Below are positions 28,622 to 36,765 of a DNA stretch of 64,000 nt, in pieces (the first letter of the stretch is position 1; every line of letters starts with the position of its first letter). Source of the stretch: Candidatus Viadribacter manganicus (lineage in GTDB: Bacteria; Pseudomonadota; Alphaproteobacteria; Caulobacterales; Aquidulcibacteraceae); NCBI RefSeq assembly GCF_001679665.1, contig NZ_CP013244.1, positions 186,001 to 250,000 of the forward strand, read 5' to 3'. The position numbers and the translations under genes are program-made. The notes beneath the pieces were generated by a model. It was not told the origin of the DNA and did not search any database. It saw nothing but the letters and a program-made list of their open reading frames with translations.

Positions 28622-29286
28622 CAAGAAATCCGCTCGTAACTTTCCCAGATGTCGGGTCCCAGTTCACGCAATGCAACGCGGCGGAATGCCGGAGCTGCCG
28701 CAAGGCTGCTCAACATCAGCGCCGCTACGCCAGGACGGCCCTCAGACCCAAGCAAAATTGGCGCACGAAACCATTCAAGCCGATCCACCGCTTCCGCGGC
28801 GATAAGCGAGGCCGCGAGCTGCCCTCCGCCTTCGCACAGAACGTGGCCGACGCCACGCTCAGCCATCACCGACAGCGCCGCTTCGATATCTATACCCTGC
28901 GGCCCACGCGCCACGCCTGCCGTACGAGCGCCCGCGCGTTCAACCACGTCGCGCCGCGTTGTGTCGCCATCGCCAGCGCCAATGACCAGCAAGGTCCCGC
29001 GATCGAGCGTGTCGAACAGCTTTCCGGGAGGTTGCAGCGAGAATTCGGTGTCCACGACTATGCGAACGGGTTGGCGCGTTGGCGGCGGAGTCGTGCGGGC
29101 CAATAGTTCAGGATCGTCGGCGCGCGCGGTGCCGGAGCCTATCAACACGGCGTCGTGCGCAGCGCGCAGCTTTTGAACCTCCGCACGCGACGCCTCGCCG
29201 GTAATCCAGCGGCTCTCGCCGGCCGCCGTCGCAATCCGCCCGTCGAGGGAGGTGGCAAGTTTCAACGTGACGCGTGGGCGGCTCAT
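28621..29286 (-). CDS. RibD-type reductase domain without the deaminase domain
   Basis: A 221-residue protein equal to the C-terminal reductase half of RibD (5-amino-6-ribosylamino-uracil 5'-phosphate reductase). Family blocks: RPRVTLKLATSLDGRIA, ESRWITGEASR, DAVLIGSGTARADDPEL, RIVVDTE and VLCEGGGQLAASLI. The N-terminal zinc deaminase of the usual 360-residue enzyme (HAE and PCxxxxxxxC) is absent: upstream codons in this frame are arginine/proline-rich and overlap nrdR. The ATG at 29286 is the family start. A separate deaminase would be needed elsewhere. It overlaps ribE's start. Confidence 0.88.
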   Translation of the reverse strand: MSRPRVTLKLATSLDGRIATAAGESRWITGEASRAEVQKLRAAHDAVLIGSGTARADDPELLARTTPPPTRQPVRIVVDTEFSLQPPGKLFDTLDRGTLLVIGAGDGDTTRRDVVERAGARTAGVARGPQGIDIEAALSVMAERGVGHVLCEGGGQLAASLIAAEAVDRLEWFRAPILLGSEGRPGVAALMLSSLAAAPAFRRVALRELGPDIWESYERIS

Positions 29287-29347
29287 GTCGCGCCCTTCAT
29301 GCGCGCGCCCCACCCGCTGGTCCAGAGCGCTCGCCAGCCGCGAGCGG

Positions 29348-29821
29348 CTAGTCGCCGCCCTTGCGGGTGGGACTCTTCTCCGCCTCTTCGATGAAATCGG
29401 CAAAATCCGAGGCTTCGGTGAAGTCCTTGTAGACGGACGCGTAGCGAACGTACGCAACGGAATCCAACCGATGCAGCGCTTCCATCACCATCTCGCCAAT
29501 GATCTCAGATGGGACTTCGCTCTCGCCTGTACTCTCAAGCTTACGAACGATGCCCGATATCATCTGCTCGATCTGGTCCTGTTCGATGGGGCGCTTCCGC
29601 AGCGCGATCGCAAGCGATCGCGCCAGCTTGTCACGATCGAACGGCACCCTCCGTCCGGAGCGCTTCAGTACGACGAGATCGCGCAACTGAACCCGCTCGA
29701 ACGTGGTGAAGCGCGAGCCGCACTTATCGCACTGACGGCGACGACGAATGGCGGCGCCGTCTTCAGTCGGACGGCTGTCCTTTACTTGGGTGTCTTCGTT
29801 CTGACAAAACGGGCAGCGCAT
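29348..29821 (-). CDS. nrdR: Transcriptional repressor NrdR
   Basis: A 157-residue NrdR, repressor of ribonucleotide reductase genes. The N-terminal zinc ribbon has all four cysteines ([19 protein letters not shown]), followed by the ATP-cone: [17 protein letters not shown] to about residue 140. Length is standard. It lies between glyA and the rib genes, a conserved alphaproteobacterial order. Confidence 0.97.
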   Translation of the reverse strand: MRCPFCQNEDTQVKDSRPTEDGAAIRRRRQCDKCGSRFTTFERVQLRDLVVLKRSGRRVPFDRDKLARSLAIALRKRPIEQDQIEQMISGIVRKLESTGESEVPSEIIGEMVMEALHRLDSVAYVRYASVYKDFTEASDFADFIEEAEKSPTRKGGD

Positions 29822-29865
29822 TCGGCGAACTCCCTGCGGAGCGCCGAATCAGCGCTGCCGCACGC

Positions 29866-31164
29866 TCAGTTGTATATCGGGAAGCGCGCCGTGAGTGCCT
29901 CGACCTTCGCGGCGACCGCGGCCTCAGCGGCCGAATTGTCGCCATTCGACTTCGCAAACCCGTCCAATGTCTCGCAGATTAGGTCCGCGACTTGGCGGAA
30001 CTCGGCCGGTCCGAAGCCGCGCGTCGTGCACGCCGGCGATCCCAGGCGAACGCCTGAGGTCACCATCGGCTTTTCCGGATCGTACGGAATACCGTTTTTG
30101 TTCGTTGTGATCAGCGCCCTCTCGAGCGTCTGTTCACCCGCTTTGCCGGTCACGCGTTTCGGTCGCAGATCAACGAGCATCAAGTGGCTGTCGGTGCCAC
30201 CGGACACGACGGCCAAGCCATTCTCCACCAAGCGAGCCGCCAGGGCGCGCGCATTGTCCAACGTTCGCTGTGCGTAGAGCTTGAATTCAGGCTGTAAAGC
30301 TTCGCCAAAGCTGACTGCCTTCGCGGCGATCACGTGCATCAGCGGACCACCCTGAAGGCCCGGAAATACTGCCGAATTGATCTTCTTCCCGAGATCCTCG
30401 TCGTTTGAGAGGATCATTCCGCCACGTGGCCCGCGAAGCGTTTTGTGCGTGGTCGTGGTGACGACATGCGCATGCGGCAGGGGAGACGGATAGACACCGC
30501 CGGCGATCAACCCCGCGTAGTGCGCCATATCGACCATCAAATAAGCGCCGACTGAGTCCGCAATTTCACGGAAGCGCTTGAAATCAATCTGCCGCGAATA
30601 TGCAGATCCACCTGCGATAATCAGCTTCGGCCGCTCGCGCTCGGCGATCTCAGCCACCTGATCATAGTCAATCAGATGATCGTCTTCGCGCACGCCATAG
30701 GCGACAGGATGAAACCATTTGCCCGAAATGTTGACGGGCGAGCCGTGAGTGAGGTGGCCACCACACGCCAGGTCCATTCCGAGAAATTTGTCACCCGGCT
30801 GAAGCAGCGCGAAAAACACAGCCTGGTTGGCGTTTGCGCCTGAGTGCGGCTGCACGTTGACGTACTTGCAGTCGAACAAGCGCTTTGCACGCTCTATGGC
30901 CAGACGCTCAACTTCATCGACGAATTCACAACCACCGTAATAGCGCCGGCCAGGATAACCTTCGGCGTATTTGTTCGTCAAAACTGAGCCCTGCGCTTGC
31001 AGCACCGCGCGCGAGACAATGTTCTCGGACGCAATGAGCTCAATCTGCTTCTGCTGCCGGCCCAACTCTGCCGAGATAGCGGAGAACACGTCCTCATCGA
31101 CGCGATCCAAGAAAGCTTCAAAAAAGCGGTCGCGTTCGGCGGCGTTTCCGGCGGCCTGGGTCAT
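29866..31164 (-). CDS. glyA: Serine hydroxymethyltransferase
   Basis: A 432-residue SHMT converting serine to glycine and charging folate with one-carbon units. Seen: [47 protein letters not shown], the PLP lysine in [14 protein letters not shown], and [16 protein letters not shown]. Start: the ATG at 31164 is chosen, with an in-frame GTG five codons upstream as an alternative; neither has a strong ribosome-binding site. Glycine from this enzyme also feeds the nearby hemA (Shemin) route. A sigma-70-like promoter lies at 31206-31234. Confidence 0.96.
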   Translation of the reverse strand: MTQAAGNAAERDRFFEAFLDRVDEDVFSAISAELGRQQKQIELIASENIVSRAVLQAQGSVLTNKYAEGYPGRRYYGGCEFVDEVERLAIERAKRLFDCKYVNVQPHSGANANQAVFFALLQPGDKFLGMDLACGGHLTHGSPVNISGKWFHPVAYGVREDDHLIDYDQVAEIAERERPKLIIAGGSAYSRQIDFKRFREIADSVGAYLMVDMAHYAGLIAGGVYPSPLPHAHVVTTTTHKTLRGPRGGMILSNDEDLGKKINSAVFPGLQGGPLMHVIAAKAVSFGEALQPEFKLYAQRTLDNARALAARLVENGLAVVSGGTDSHLMLVDLRPKRVTGKAGEQTLERALITTNKNGIPYDPEKPMVTSGVRLGSPACTTRGFGPAEFRQVADLICETLDGFAKSNGDNSAAEAAVAAKVEALTARFPIYN

Positions 31165-31205
31165 TCGGCGTTGGTCCACGGGTCTAGGTGTTGGAATCTG
31201 TTCCC

Positions 31206-31234
31206 AACATAGTTCGCTCGCCGCCTGTAAGCAA
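31206..31234 (-). promoter_or_regulatory. Probable promoter of glyA
   Basis: On the minus strand TTGCTT (31229-31234) and TATGTT (31206-31211) are separated by 17 bases. The start site would be about 35 bases before the glyA ATG. Confidence 0.45.
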
Positions 31235-31279
31235 AATTAGCGTTGTGCTCGCGTAATCAGGAATAAAAACCGTAGAAAA

Positions 31280-31336
31280 TTGACATCGGTCAATAGTTAT
31301 ACTTGTGGGCGACATAATTTGGCGCTTATACGCCAA
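31280..31336 (+). promoter_or_regulatory. mucR promoter with two inverted repeats
   Basis: TTGTGG (31303-31308) and TTATAC (31326-31331) are 17 bases apart and point toward mucR. A perfect 6-6-6 inverted repeat TTGGCG-CTTATA-CGCCAA (31319-31336) is centred on the -10 element. A second one, TTGAC-ATCG-GTCAA (31280-31293), lies upstream of the -35. The region is AT-rich compared with its surroundings. The placement suggests operator sites, plausibly for autoregulation, which is known for MucR; the link is inferred. Confidence 0.5.
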
Positions 31337-31371
31337 GAAGCCCTTTGTATTCGTTCAGAAAAGGCTGGTCT

Positions 31372-31806
31372 ATGCGCGATGAAGATGAGCTCGATGTCAC
31401 CGGAAAGGGTGACGCGATGCGCATGACTACAGACATCGTTGCCGCTTTTGTGGCCAACAACAAAGTGTCTCAAGAAGAGCTGACCGACCTTATTCGCTCG
31501 GTTCATCGCACATTGGCAGGCCTCAATGGCGCCGGGGCGGCTCAGAGCGCCGAGCGCCCCAAGCCTGCAGCGGCGATCAACAAGTCCGTGCAGCACGATT
31601 ACATTATCTGCCTGGAAGACGGCAAAAAGCTGAAAATGCTCAAGCGTTACTTGCGCTCTACTTACAACATGTCGCCCGACGATTACCGCAAGCGCTGGGG
31701 ACTGCCCGCCGACTATCCGATGGTTGCCCCGGCCTACGCGGCTCGGCGCTCGGAGTTCGCCAAGAAGATAGGTCTAGGCAAAGGCGTTCGTCGCAAGGAC
31801 GGCTAA
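31372..31806 (+). CDS. mucR: Ros/MucR family transcriptional regulator lacking the zinc site
   Basis: A 144-residue MucR/Ros regulator. The N-terminal oligomerisation half (TTDIVAAFVANNKVSQEEL) is followed by the Ros domain: ICLEDGKKLKMLKRYLRSTY, then YNMSPDDYRKRWGLPADYPMVAPAYA. At the four positions that bind zinc in Ros (Cys-x2-Cys-x9-His-x4-His) this protein has Cys80, Asp83, Tyr93 and Tyr98. Zinc-free family members that still bind AT-rich DNA are known from Mesorhizobium. The ATG at 31372 has AAAAGG upstream. MucR proteins control envelope, motility and cell-cycle genes. Confidence 0.93.
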   Translation: MRDEDELDVTGKGDAMRMTTDIVAAFVANNKVSQEELTDLIRSVHRTLAGLNGAGAAQSAERPKPAAAINKSVQHDYIICLEDGKKLKMLKRYLRSTYNMSPDDYRKRWGLPADYPMVAPAYAARRSEFAKKIGLGKGVRRKDG

Positions 31807-32036
31807 ACAAGCTTGCCTGGACGGCCATCGCCGCCTTCGCCACCCGCCGCGTCATCCCCGCCTTTGAGCGCCCTCTGCAGCTTGCGGAGCGCCAGATTCC
31901 GAACGTCGACGAGAGCAGCGTTCGCGGGCGCCTGCACCACCACCTCAATGCCGCTGGCGACATCAACGGCAGCGACGCGTTGAACGTCCCCGATGCGGGT
32001 GATTTCGAAAATGACGTCGCGCTCTTGCGCGCTCAC
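31803..32036 (-). CDS. Small protein coupled to hemA
   Basis: A 77-residue protein. The GTG start overlaps the hemA stop as GTGA, so it is co-translated with 5-aminolevulinate synthase. The conserved-looking core is [33 protein letters not shown] followed by a short helix [10 protein letters not shown] and a glycine-rich tail; the core is quoted in parts: [30 protein letters not shown]. It resembles small proteins found after hemA in other alphaproteobacteria (possibly DUF6898), but I am not certain. Its stop shares four bases with the convergent mucR stop. Confidence 0.75.
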   Translation of the reverse strand: MSAQERDVIFEITRIGDVQRVAAVDVASGIEVVVQAPANAALVDVRNLALRKLQRALKGGDDAAGGEGGDGRPGKLV

Positions 32037-33256
32037 GCGGTCAGATGCACCGGGCACATCGCCCATACGGCTTTGAGCGACGCGACAAGGCGATCCATCA
32101 GTTCATCGTCATGGAACGGGCTCGGCGTAATGCGGAGACGCTCAGTCCCGCGCGGCACCGTCGGATAGTTGATCGGCTGCACATAGATGCCGTGTTCCTC
32201 AAGGAGGATGTCGGAGATCTTCTTGCAGCGCGCAGCATCGCCGACCAAGACGGGCACAATGTGGGTCGTGCTTTCCGACATCACCGGCAATCCAGCGTCA
32301 CGAAGCAACGCCTTCAAGCGCTCGGCTCGATCCTGCAGGCGATCGCGCAAATGCGGGCATTCGCGCACGATGCGGACACTTTCAAGCGCTGCGGCGGCAA
32401 CCGACGGCGCCAAAGACGTCGTGAAAATGAAGCCCGAGGCGGTTGACCTAATGGCGTCAATCGCCGCGGCCGGACCGGTGACATAACCGCCCATCGTGCC
32501 GAAGGCCTTTGCGAGCGTGCCTTCAATGAAGTCCACGCGATGCATGACGCCGTCACGTTCAGCGACACCGCCGCCCGTCGGCCCGTAAAGGCCAACACCA
32601 TGCACTTCGTCCAGATACGTCATCGCGCCGTAAGCTTCGGCGAGATCGCAAATCGCTTCGATCGGCGCGGTATCGCCATCCATTGAGTACACACTCTCAA
32701 AGGCGATCAGCTTGGGCGCATCTGCCGGCGCCTCATTCATCAACGCCTCAAGGTGCTGGATATCGTTGTGACGGAAAACCCTGCACTCGCATTTTGCACG
32801 CTTAATCCCCTCGATCATCGAGGCGTGGTTCTGAGCGTCCGAAAAGATCCAAAGGTTCGGGAAGAGCTTCGCGAGCGTTGAGAGCGTGGCGTCGTTCGAG
32901 ACGTAGCCCGACGTAAACAGCAACGCGCCTTCCTTACCGTGGAGCGAGGCAAGCTCTTGCTCGAGGTCTACGTGATAGCTGGTGGTGCCGGAGATGTTTC
33001 GCGTCCCGCCTGCACCAGCGCCGACCTTATCGAGCGCCGCATGCGCCGCATCGATGACCTCGGGACTTTGGCCCTGACCGAGATAATCGTTGGAGCACCA
33101 CACGACGATATCGGCGGTCGTGCCGTCATCGCGCCGGATAGTTGCATGCGGGAAGCGACCGCGTTCGCGCATGATATCTGCGAACACGCGATAGCGGCCC
33201 TCATCGCGGATGGTTGCGACGGCGCCTTCGAAGACCTGTTTGTCCTCTTTTCTCAC
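32033..33256 (-). CDS. hemA: 5-aminolevulinate synthase
   Basis: A 407-residue PLP enzyme condensing glycine and succinyl-CoA to 5-aminolevulinate, the Shemin entry to heme. Seen: [46 protein letters not shown] and the PLP lysine in GTLAKAFG (Lys250). The start is GTG with AGGA upstream. It is divergent from hemB, so the first two heme steps sit back to back around a 116-bp control region. Confidence 0.97.
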   Translation of the reverse strand: MRKEDKQVFEGAVATIRDEGRYRVFADIMRERGRFPHATIRRDDGTTADIVVWCSNDYLGQGQSPEVIDAAHAALDKVGAGAGGTRNISGTTSYHVDLEQELASLHGKEGALLFTSGYVSNDATLSTLAKLFPNLWIFSDAQNHASMIEGIKRAKCECRVFRHNDIQHLEALMNEAPADAPKLIAFESVYSMDGDTAPIEAICDLAEAYGAMTYLDEVHGVGLYGPTGGGVAERDGVMHRVDFIEGTLAKAFGTMGGYVTGPAAAIDAIRSTASGFIFTTSLAPSVAAAALESVRIVRECPHLRDRLQDRAERLKALLRDAGLPVMSESTTHIVPVLVGDAARCKKISDILLEEHGIYVQPINYPTVPRGTERLRITPSPFHDDELMDRLVASLKAVWAMCPVHLTA

Positions 33257-33323
33257 GGTTCAATCCTTCGCCGCGCTCGGGGCGCGCGCATGAGACTTAT
33301 AGGATGTTTCAGGCGGACAGGGT

Positions 33324-33359
33324 AACTGAGGCGCTAACGCACATGTAAGTGCCTCAGTT
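33324..33359 (+). promoter_or_regulatory. Stem-loop in the hemB leader
   Basis: AACTGAGGC (33324-33332) and GCCTCAGTT (33351-33359) form a perfect 9-bp inverted repeat enclosing 18 bases. It ends 13 bases before the hemB ATG. It may be an RNA hairpin affecting hemB translation or a two-fold protein site. No U-tract follows, so it is not an intrinsic terminator. Confidence 0.45.
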
Positions 33360-33372
33360 GCGAACGGTTCGC

Positions 33373-34389
33373 ATGACAACATATTCTGGACGTTACCCGG
33401 CTTCGCGGCCGCGCCGATTGCGCCAAAACAATTGGATCCGAAGCCTCACTCGAGAAACGCAGCTCGGCCCTGGCGATCTGATCTGGGCCCTCGTCGTTCA
33501 CGACGGCGCAGAAGACGAAGTCCCGGTTAGCGCCATGCCTGGGACGGCTCGGTTGTCCGTCCGCGCTGCGGCCGGCGCGGCAAAGCGCGCGGCAACGTTG
33601 GGAATTCCCGCGATCGCAATCTTCCCGCACATCGATACACGCAAGAAGAATGCGCACGGCAAGGAAGCGCTAAACCCTGACGGCCTCGTCTGCCAGGCCG
33701 TCCGCGCCATGAAGGACGCTGCCCCCGACGTCGGCATCATGGTCGACGTTGCGCTCGATCCATTCACCGATCACGGACACGATGGCCTTCTGGAAAATGG
33801 CGCGATCGTCAATGACGAGACGGTGAAAGTGCTCGTCGAACAAGCCATCGTCCAAACACGCGCCGGCGCGGACATCGTTGCCCCCTCAGACATGATGGAT
33901 GGACGCGTGGGCGCCATACGCGCCGGCCTTGACGCCGCCGGCCATCAAGACACGCTCATCATGTCCTACGCCGCAAAGTACGCGTCGGCGTTTTACGGCC
34001 CGTATCGCGAGGCGATCGGATCGGGAAAACTGGGGAGCGGCGCGAACGCAAATCCCGGCGACAAGCGCACCTACCAGATGGACTACGCCAATACCGACGA
34101 GGCCCTGCGAGAAGTTGCGCTAGACATCGCAGAAGGCGCGGATCTGCTGCTGGTAAAACCCGGCATGCCTTATCTCGACATAGTGGCGCGCGTTAAGGCC
34201 GAGTTCGGCCTGCCCACGTACGCGTTCCAGGTCAGTGGTGAGTACGCCATGATCAAGGCAGCCAGTGCAAACGGCTGGCTCGATGAGGAGCGCGCGATCA
34301 TAGAAAGCCTGAGTGCTTTCAAACGCGCAGGCGCAGATGGGGTGGTCACCTATTTTGCGCCCAAAGCAGCCGCGTTGCTTGGCGCCTAG
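33373..34389 (+). CDS. hemB: Porphobilinogen synthase, magnesium-type
   Basis: A 338-residue enzyme condensing two 5-aminolevulinates. The Schiff-base lysines are Lys202 (SYAAKYASAFYGP) and Lys262 (VKPGMPYLDI). At the metal site the segment reads DVALDPFTDHGHDG (125-138) with no cysteines, the pattern of enzymes that use magnesium instead of catalytic zinc. The ATG at 33373 starts the usual YPASRPRRLR N-terminus; an in-frame GTG at 33349 lies inside the leader stem-loop. Its stop shares four bases (CTAG) with the convergent next gene. Confidence 0.96.
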   Translation: MTTYSGRYPASRPRRLRQNNWIRSLTRETQLGPGDLIWALVVHDGAEDEVPVSAMPGTARLSVRAAAGAAKRAATLGIPAIAIFPHIDTRKKNAHGKEALNPDGLVCQAVRAMKDAAPDVGIMVDVALDPFTDHGHDGLLENGAIVNDETVKVLVEQAIVQTRAGADIVAPSDMMDGRVGAIRAGLDAAGHQDTLIMSYAAKYASAFYGPYREAIGSGKLGSGANANPGDKRTYQMDYANTDEALREVALDIAEGADLLLVKPGMPYLDIVARVKAEFGLPTYAFQVSGEYAMIKAASANGWLDEERAIIESLSAFKRAGADGVVTYFAPKAAALLGA

Positions 34390-35231
34390 GCTGCCCGCTG
34401 CATGGAGGCTTTGCCGACTGCTTGGCGAACGCCTTCAGCGATCTCTTCGCGGCGAACGCCTTGGTCGGCGCCCAGCGACACCAACTTCACGACGCCGTTG
34501 ACGCAGACTTCGAGCGAGGCGCGCACCGCTTCCGGACGCAAACCCTTTGCTGATGAAAGCTGCAGCGCAAACGCCGCGCAGGCGCGCATGAGCGGTCCAT
34601 CGCCGGCGTTCACGGCATAAGCTTGAACCTGCCGTAAGGCGTGCTCACAACCTTCCAGCTTATTGGCATCCACAGCATAAGCCGCAGCGGCGGCGACGAG
34701 CGCCTCGACGACAGTCTGCACCGTCTTCGGATCGACTAGCGTATTTGAATTATCTGCCTTGCGTCGCTTCTTCGGAGCGCCCGCCGTCACGATGCCCGCG
34801 CGACGGCACGGGCCGACGTAACCTGCAGCGTCAATAAATTCACGCGGCTTGCTGAGCACCTTAGTCACAGTCGCAGTAAGAACTTTCGCCGAGATTGGTT
34901 TCCCGATCAGAGCATTGGCGCCTGCGTGACGGCACTCTTCAGCCATCGCCAACGAGAATGCGCCGGACGTAATGAAGATGGCTTGCTTACGGCCTGGAAG
35001 CTTGTGATTGCGCCGATACGCACGCGTCCAACCGGCGCCATCAAGCGGCTGCATCTCGAAGGAAGCGATCACGACGTTGGCGTTATAGACCTCAAGGATC
35101 TCCAACGCTGCCGCTTGATCGGTGACGACCTTGACCTTCTCGACGCCCGCATTGCGAAGCAGATCGAGAATAATCTGGCCTTCGAACTTGTTCGGTTCGA
35201 CCACCAGGACGGTCCAGTTCTTCAGTTGCAT
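34386..35231 (-). CDS. Receiver-domain protein with missing phosphoacceptor
   Basis: A 281-residue protein. Residues 5-125 are a CheY-like receiver fold (TVLVVEPN, VVIASFEMQPLDG, IFITSG, LIGKPIS). The first acidic pair reads Glu12-Pro13, and the phosphoacceptor position is Ser57 rather than Asp; the lysine (Lys111) is kept. Residues 130-180 are a basic linker (APKKRRKADN), and 180-281 form a helical domain of unknown family. Phosphorylation at the normal site is impossible, so it likely acts as a pseudo-receiver. The ATG at 35231 has GGAG upstream. Confidence 0.78.
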   Translation of the reverse strand: MQLKNWTVLVVEPNKFEGQIILDLLRNAGVEKVKVVTDQAAALEILEVYNANVVIASFEMQPLDGAGWTRAYRRNHKLPGRKQAIFITSGAFSLAMAEECRHAGANALIGKPISAKVLTATVTKVLSKPREFIDAAGYVGPCRRAGIVTAGAPKKRRKADNSNTLVDPKTVQTVVEALVAAAAAYAVDANKLEGCEHALRQVQAYAVNAGDGPLMRACAAFALQLSSAKGLRPEAVRASLEVCVNGVVKLVSLGADQGVRREEIAEGVRQAVGKASMQRAA

Positions 35232-35317
35232 CAAGCGCTCCGCCCCCAGCGAAGCGCGCACCATAACGGAATGCGATTAAGGGAGATTGAACCCCACGCC
35301 GTAGCGTCAGCTACATG

Positions 35318-36184
35318 TCAGCTGCGCGGCCGCTCGAGCCTTGCGATCAAACTTGAGGTGTCCCAGCGTTTACCACCCATCGCTTGTACGTCTGCGTAGT
35401 ACGCATCGACCAGCTTGGTTAACTCAAGCTTGCTGCCGTTGCGCTCCGCTTCATCGAGCACAAGGCCAAGATCCTTCCGCATCCAATCGACGGCGAAGCC
35501 GAAATCGAAACGGCCTTCGTCCATCGTCTTCCAGCGATTTTCCATCTGCCAACTTTGCGCTGCGCCCTTGGATATCGCGGCAATAACCTTCTCGATGTCG
35601 AGATCAGCGCGCTTGCCGAAATGCAGCGCTTCGGCGAGCCCCTGCAGAACGCCGGCAATACAGATTTGGTTGACCATCTTCGCCAACTGCCCCGAACCGG
35701 CAGGACCAATCAGGGTCATGTTCGCAGCGTAGGCCGACATAATCGGCTGCGCTTCCGCAAACGATGGTGGATCGCCACCGGCCATCACCGTAAGCCTGCC
35801 TGCCTCGGCGCCCGCCTGTCCGCCCGAAACTGGGGCGTCCAGAAAGCCCAGACCTAACTCCTCGGCCTTGGCCGCCAGTTCACGTGCGATTTCCGCAGAG
35901 GCGGTCGTGTGATCAACAAAGATCGCACCCTTGCGCATCGTAGACGCTGCAGCGTCGAAAACTTCTCGCAAGTCGCGATCATTGCCCACGCATGAGAACA
36001 CGATGTCGACACCTTCAGCCGCCTTGGCGACCGAAGTGTATGTGCGGCCCTTATGCTTCTGCGCCCAGTCACGGGCCTTCGCTTCGGTGCGATTGTAGAC
36101 CGCAACATCATGACCGGCGCGCGCAAGGTGGCCGGCCATCGGCCCACCCATAACACCCAGCCCAATGAATGCGGTCTTCGCCAT
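35318..36184 (-). CDS. NAD(P)-dependent beta-hydroxyacid dehydrogenase family protein
   Basis: A 288-residue 3-hydroxyisobutyrate dehydrogenase-type enzyme. The Rossmann motif is FIGLGVMGGPMA, followed by VYNRTEAKA; the substrate loop is DAPVSGGQAGAEAG and the catalytic lysine lies in GSGQLAKMVNQ. Candidates are 3-hydroxyisobutyrate, tartronate semialdehyde or succinic semialdehyde reductase activity; sequence does not decide. Its start overlaps the stop of the flavin reductase gene (TGATG), so the two are co-translated. Confidence 0.88.
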   Translation of the reverse strand: MAKTAFIGLGVMGGPMAGHLARAGHDVAVYNRTEAKARDWAQKHKGRTYTSVAKAAEGVDIVFSCVGNDRDLREVFDAAASTMRKGAIFVDHTTASAEIARELAAKAEELGLGFLDAPVSGGQAGAEAGRLTVMAGGDPPSFAEAQPIMSAYAANMTLIGPAGSGQLAKMVNQICIAGVLQGLAEALHFGKRADLDIEKVIAAISKGAAQSWQMENRWKTMDEGRFDFGFAVDWMRKDLGLVLDEAERNGSKLELTKLVDAYYADVQAMGGKRWDTSSLIARLERPRS

Positions 36185-36687
36185 CAGTCGCTGCTCCCAA
36201 GTCTATCTGCGGGGCTAGCAACTTCGCCGTAGCCACCGCGAAAGAATGTCATGCCGGCGCCCGGCCGGACGCGAACGTCCCGCACCTCGCCAATGATGAT
36301 CAGATGATCACCCACCTTGATCTTATCGTGGGTGCGGCAAGCTAACTGCGCTAGCCCCTCGCGCAGCACGCTCACACCGGCGAGCATTTCGGCCGCATCT
36401 GCGGCAACGTCCTGCGTCGCCGCACGCGAATATCGGCGGGCGCTGGCCTCAGCACCCGCACGCAGCACACTCACGCCCCACTCGTCAGCCTCAGCAAACT
36501 CGGCATATCGCGCCGAGCGATCGCCGAGACACCACAACAGTAGGCGCGGCGTCAGCGAAACGGAGGTCAGCGAGTTTACGGTCATGCCAGACAGCGCCCC
36601 GTTCGCTCCCTGAGCCGTCACCACCGTGACGCCAGTCGTGAAGGCGCCCATGGCGTTCCGGTAGGCTTTTTCGAGCTCGCTCGTCAC
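36184..36687 (-). CDS. Flavin reductase domain protein
   Basis: A 167-residue FMN-binding split-barrel protein of the HpaC/RutF-like flavin reductase group: AMGAFTTGVTVVTAQ, GMTVNSLTSVSLTPRLLLWCL and HLIIIGEVRDV. Such proteins supply reduced flavin to a monooxygenase, but none is adjacent here. The start is probably GTG at 36687, with GGAG five bases upstream; another in-frame GTG two codons earlier is too close to that site. It is divergent from motB. Confidence 0.85.
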   Translation of the reverse strand: MTSELEKAYRNAMGAFTTGVTVVTAQGANGALSGMTVNSLTSVSLTPRLLLWCLGDRSARYAEFAEADEWGVSVLRAGAEASARRYSRAATQDVAADAAEMLAGVSVLREGLAQLACRTHDKIKVGDHLIIIGEVRDVRVRPGAGMTFFRGGYGEVASPADRLGSSD

Positions 36688-36765
36688 TGTCACTCCGTTT
36701 TGAGATCAACACGATCTTAACGCTGTTCGGCCAATGGTGCGCCCTCTCCGCCAAATGGACGGATC

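Noticed and set aside
28622..29347. FMN riboswitch ahead of the riboflavin genes
   Set aside because: The gaps at nrdR-ribD and glyA-nrdR are under 65 bases, and no conserved riboswitch-like multi-stem structure is visible.
28621..29457. Longer ribD reading from 29457
   Set aside because: The added 57 residues are Arg/Pro/Ser-rich, overlap nrdR, and contain no deaminase motif.
29252..30277. Plus-strand open frame of 341 codons crossing nrdR and the end of glyA
   Set aside because: It crosses two well-supported genes and the gap between them; no family features.
31280..31305. TTGACA with TATACT as the mucR promoter
   Set aside because: The spacing is only 12 bases; TTGTGG/TTATAC at 17 bases fits better.
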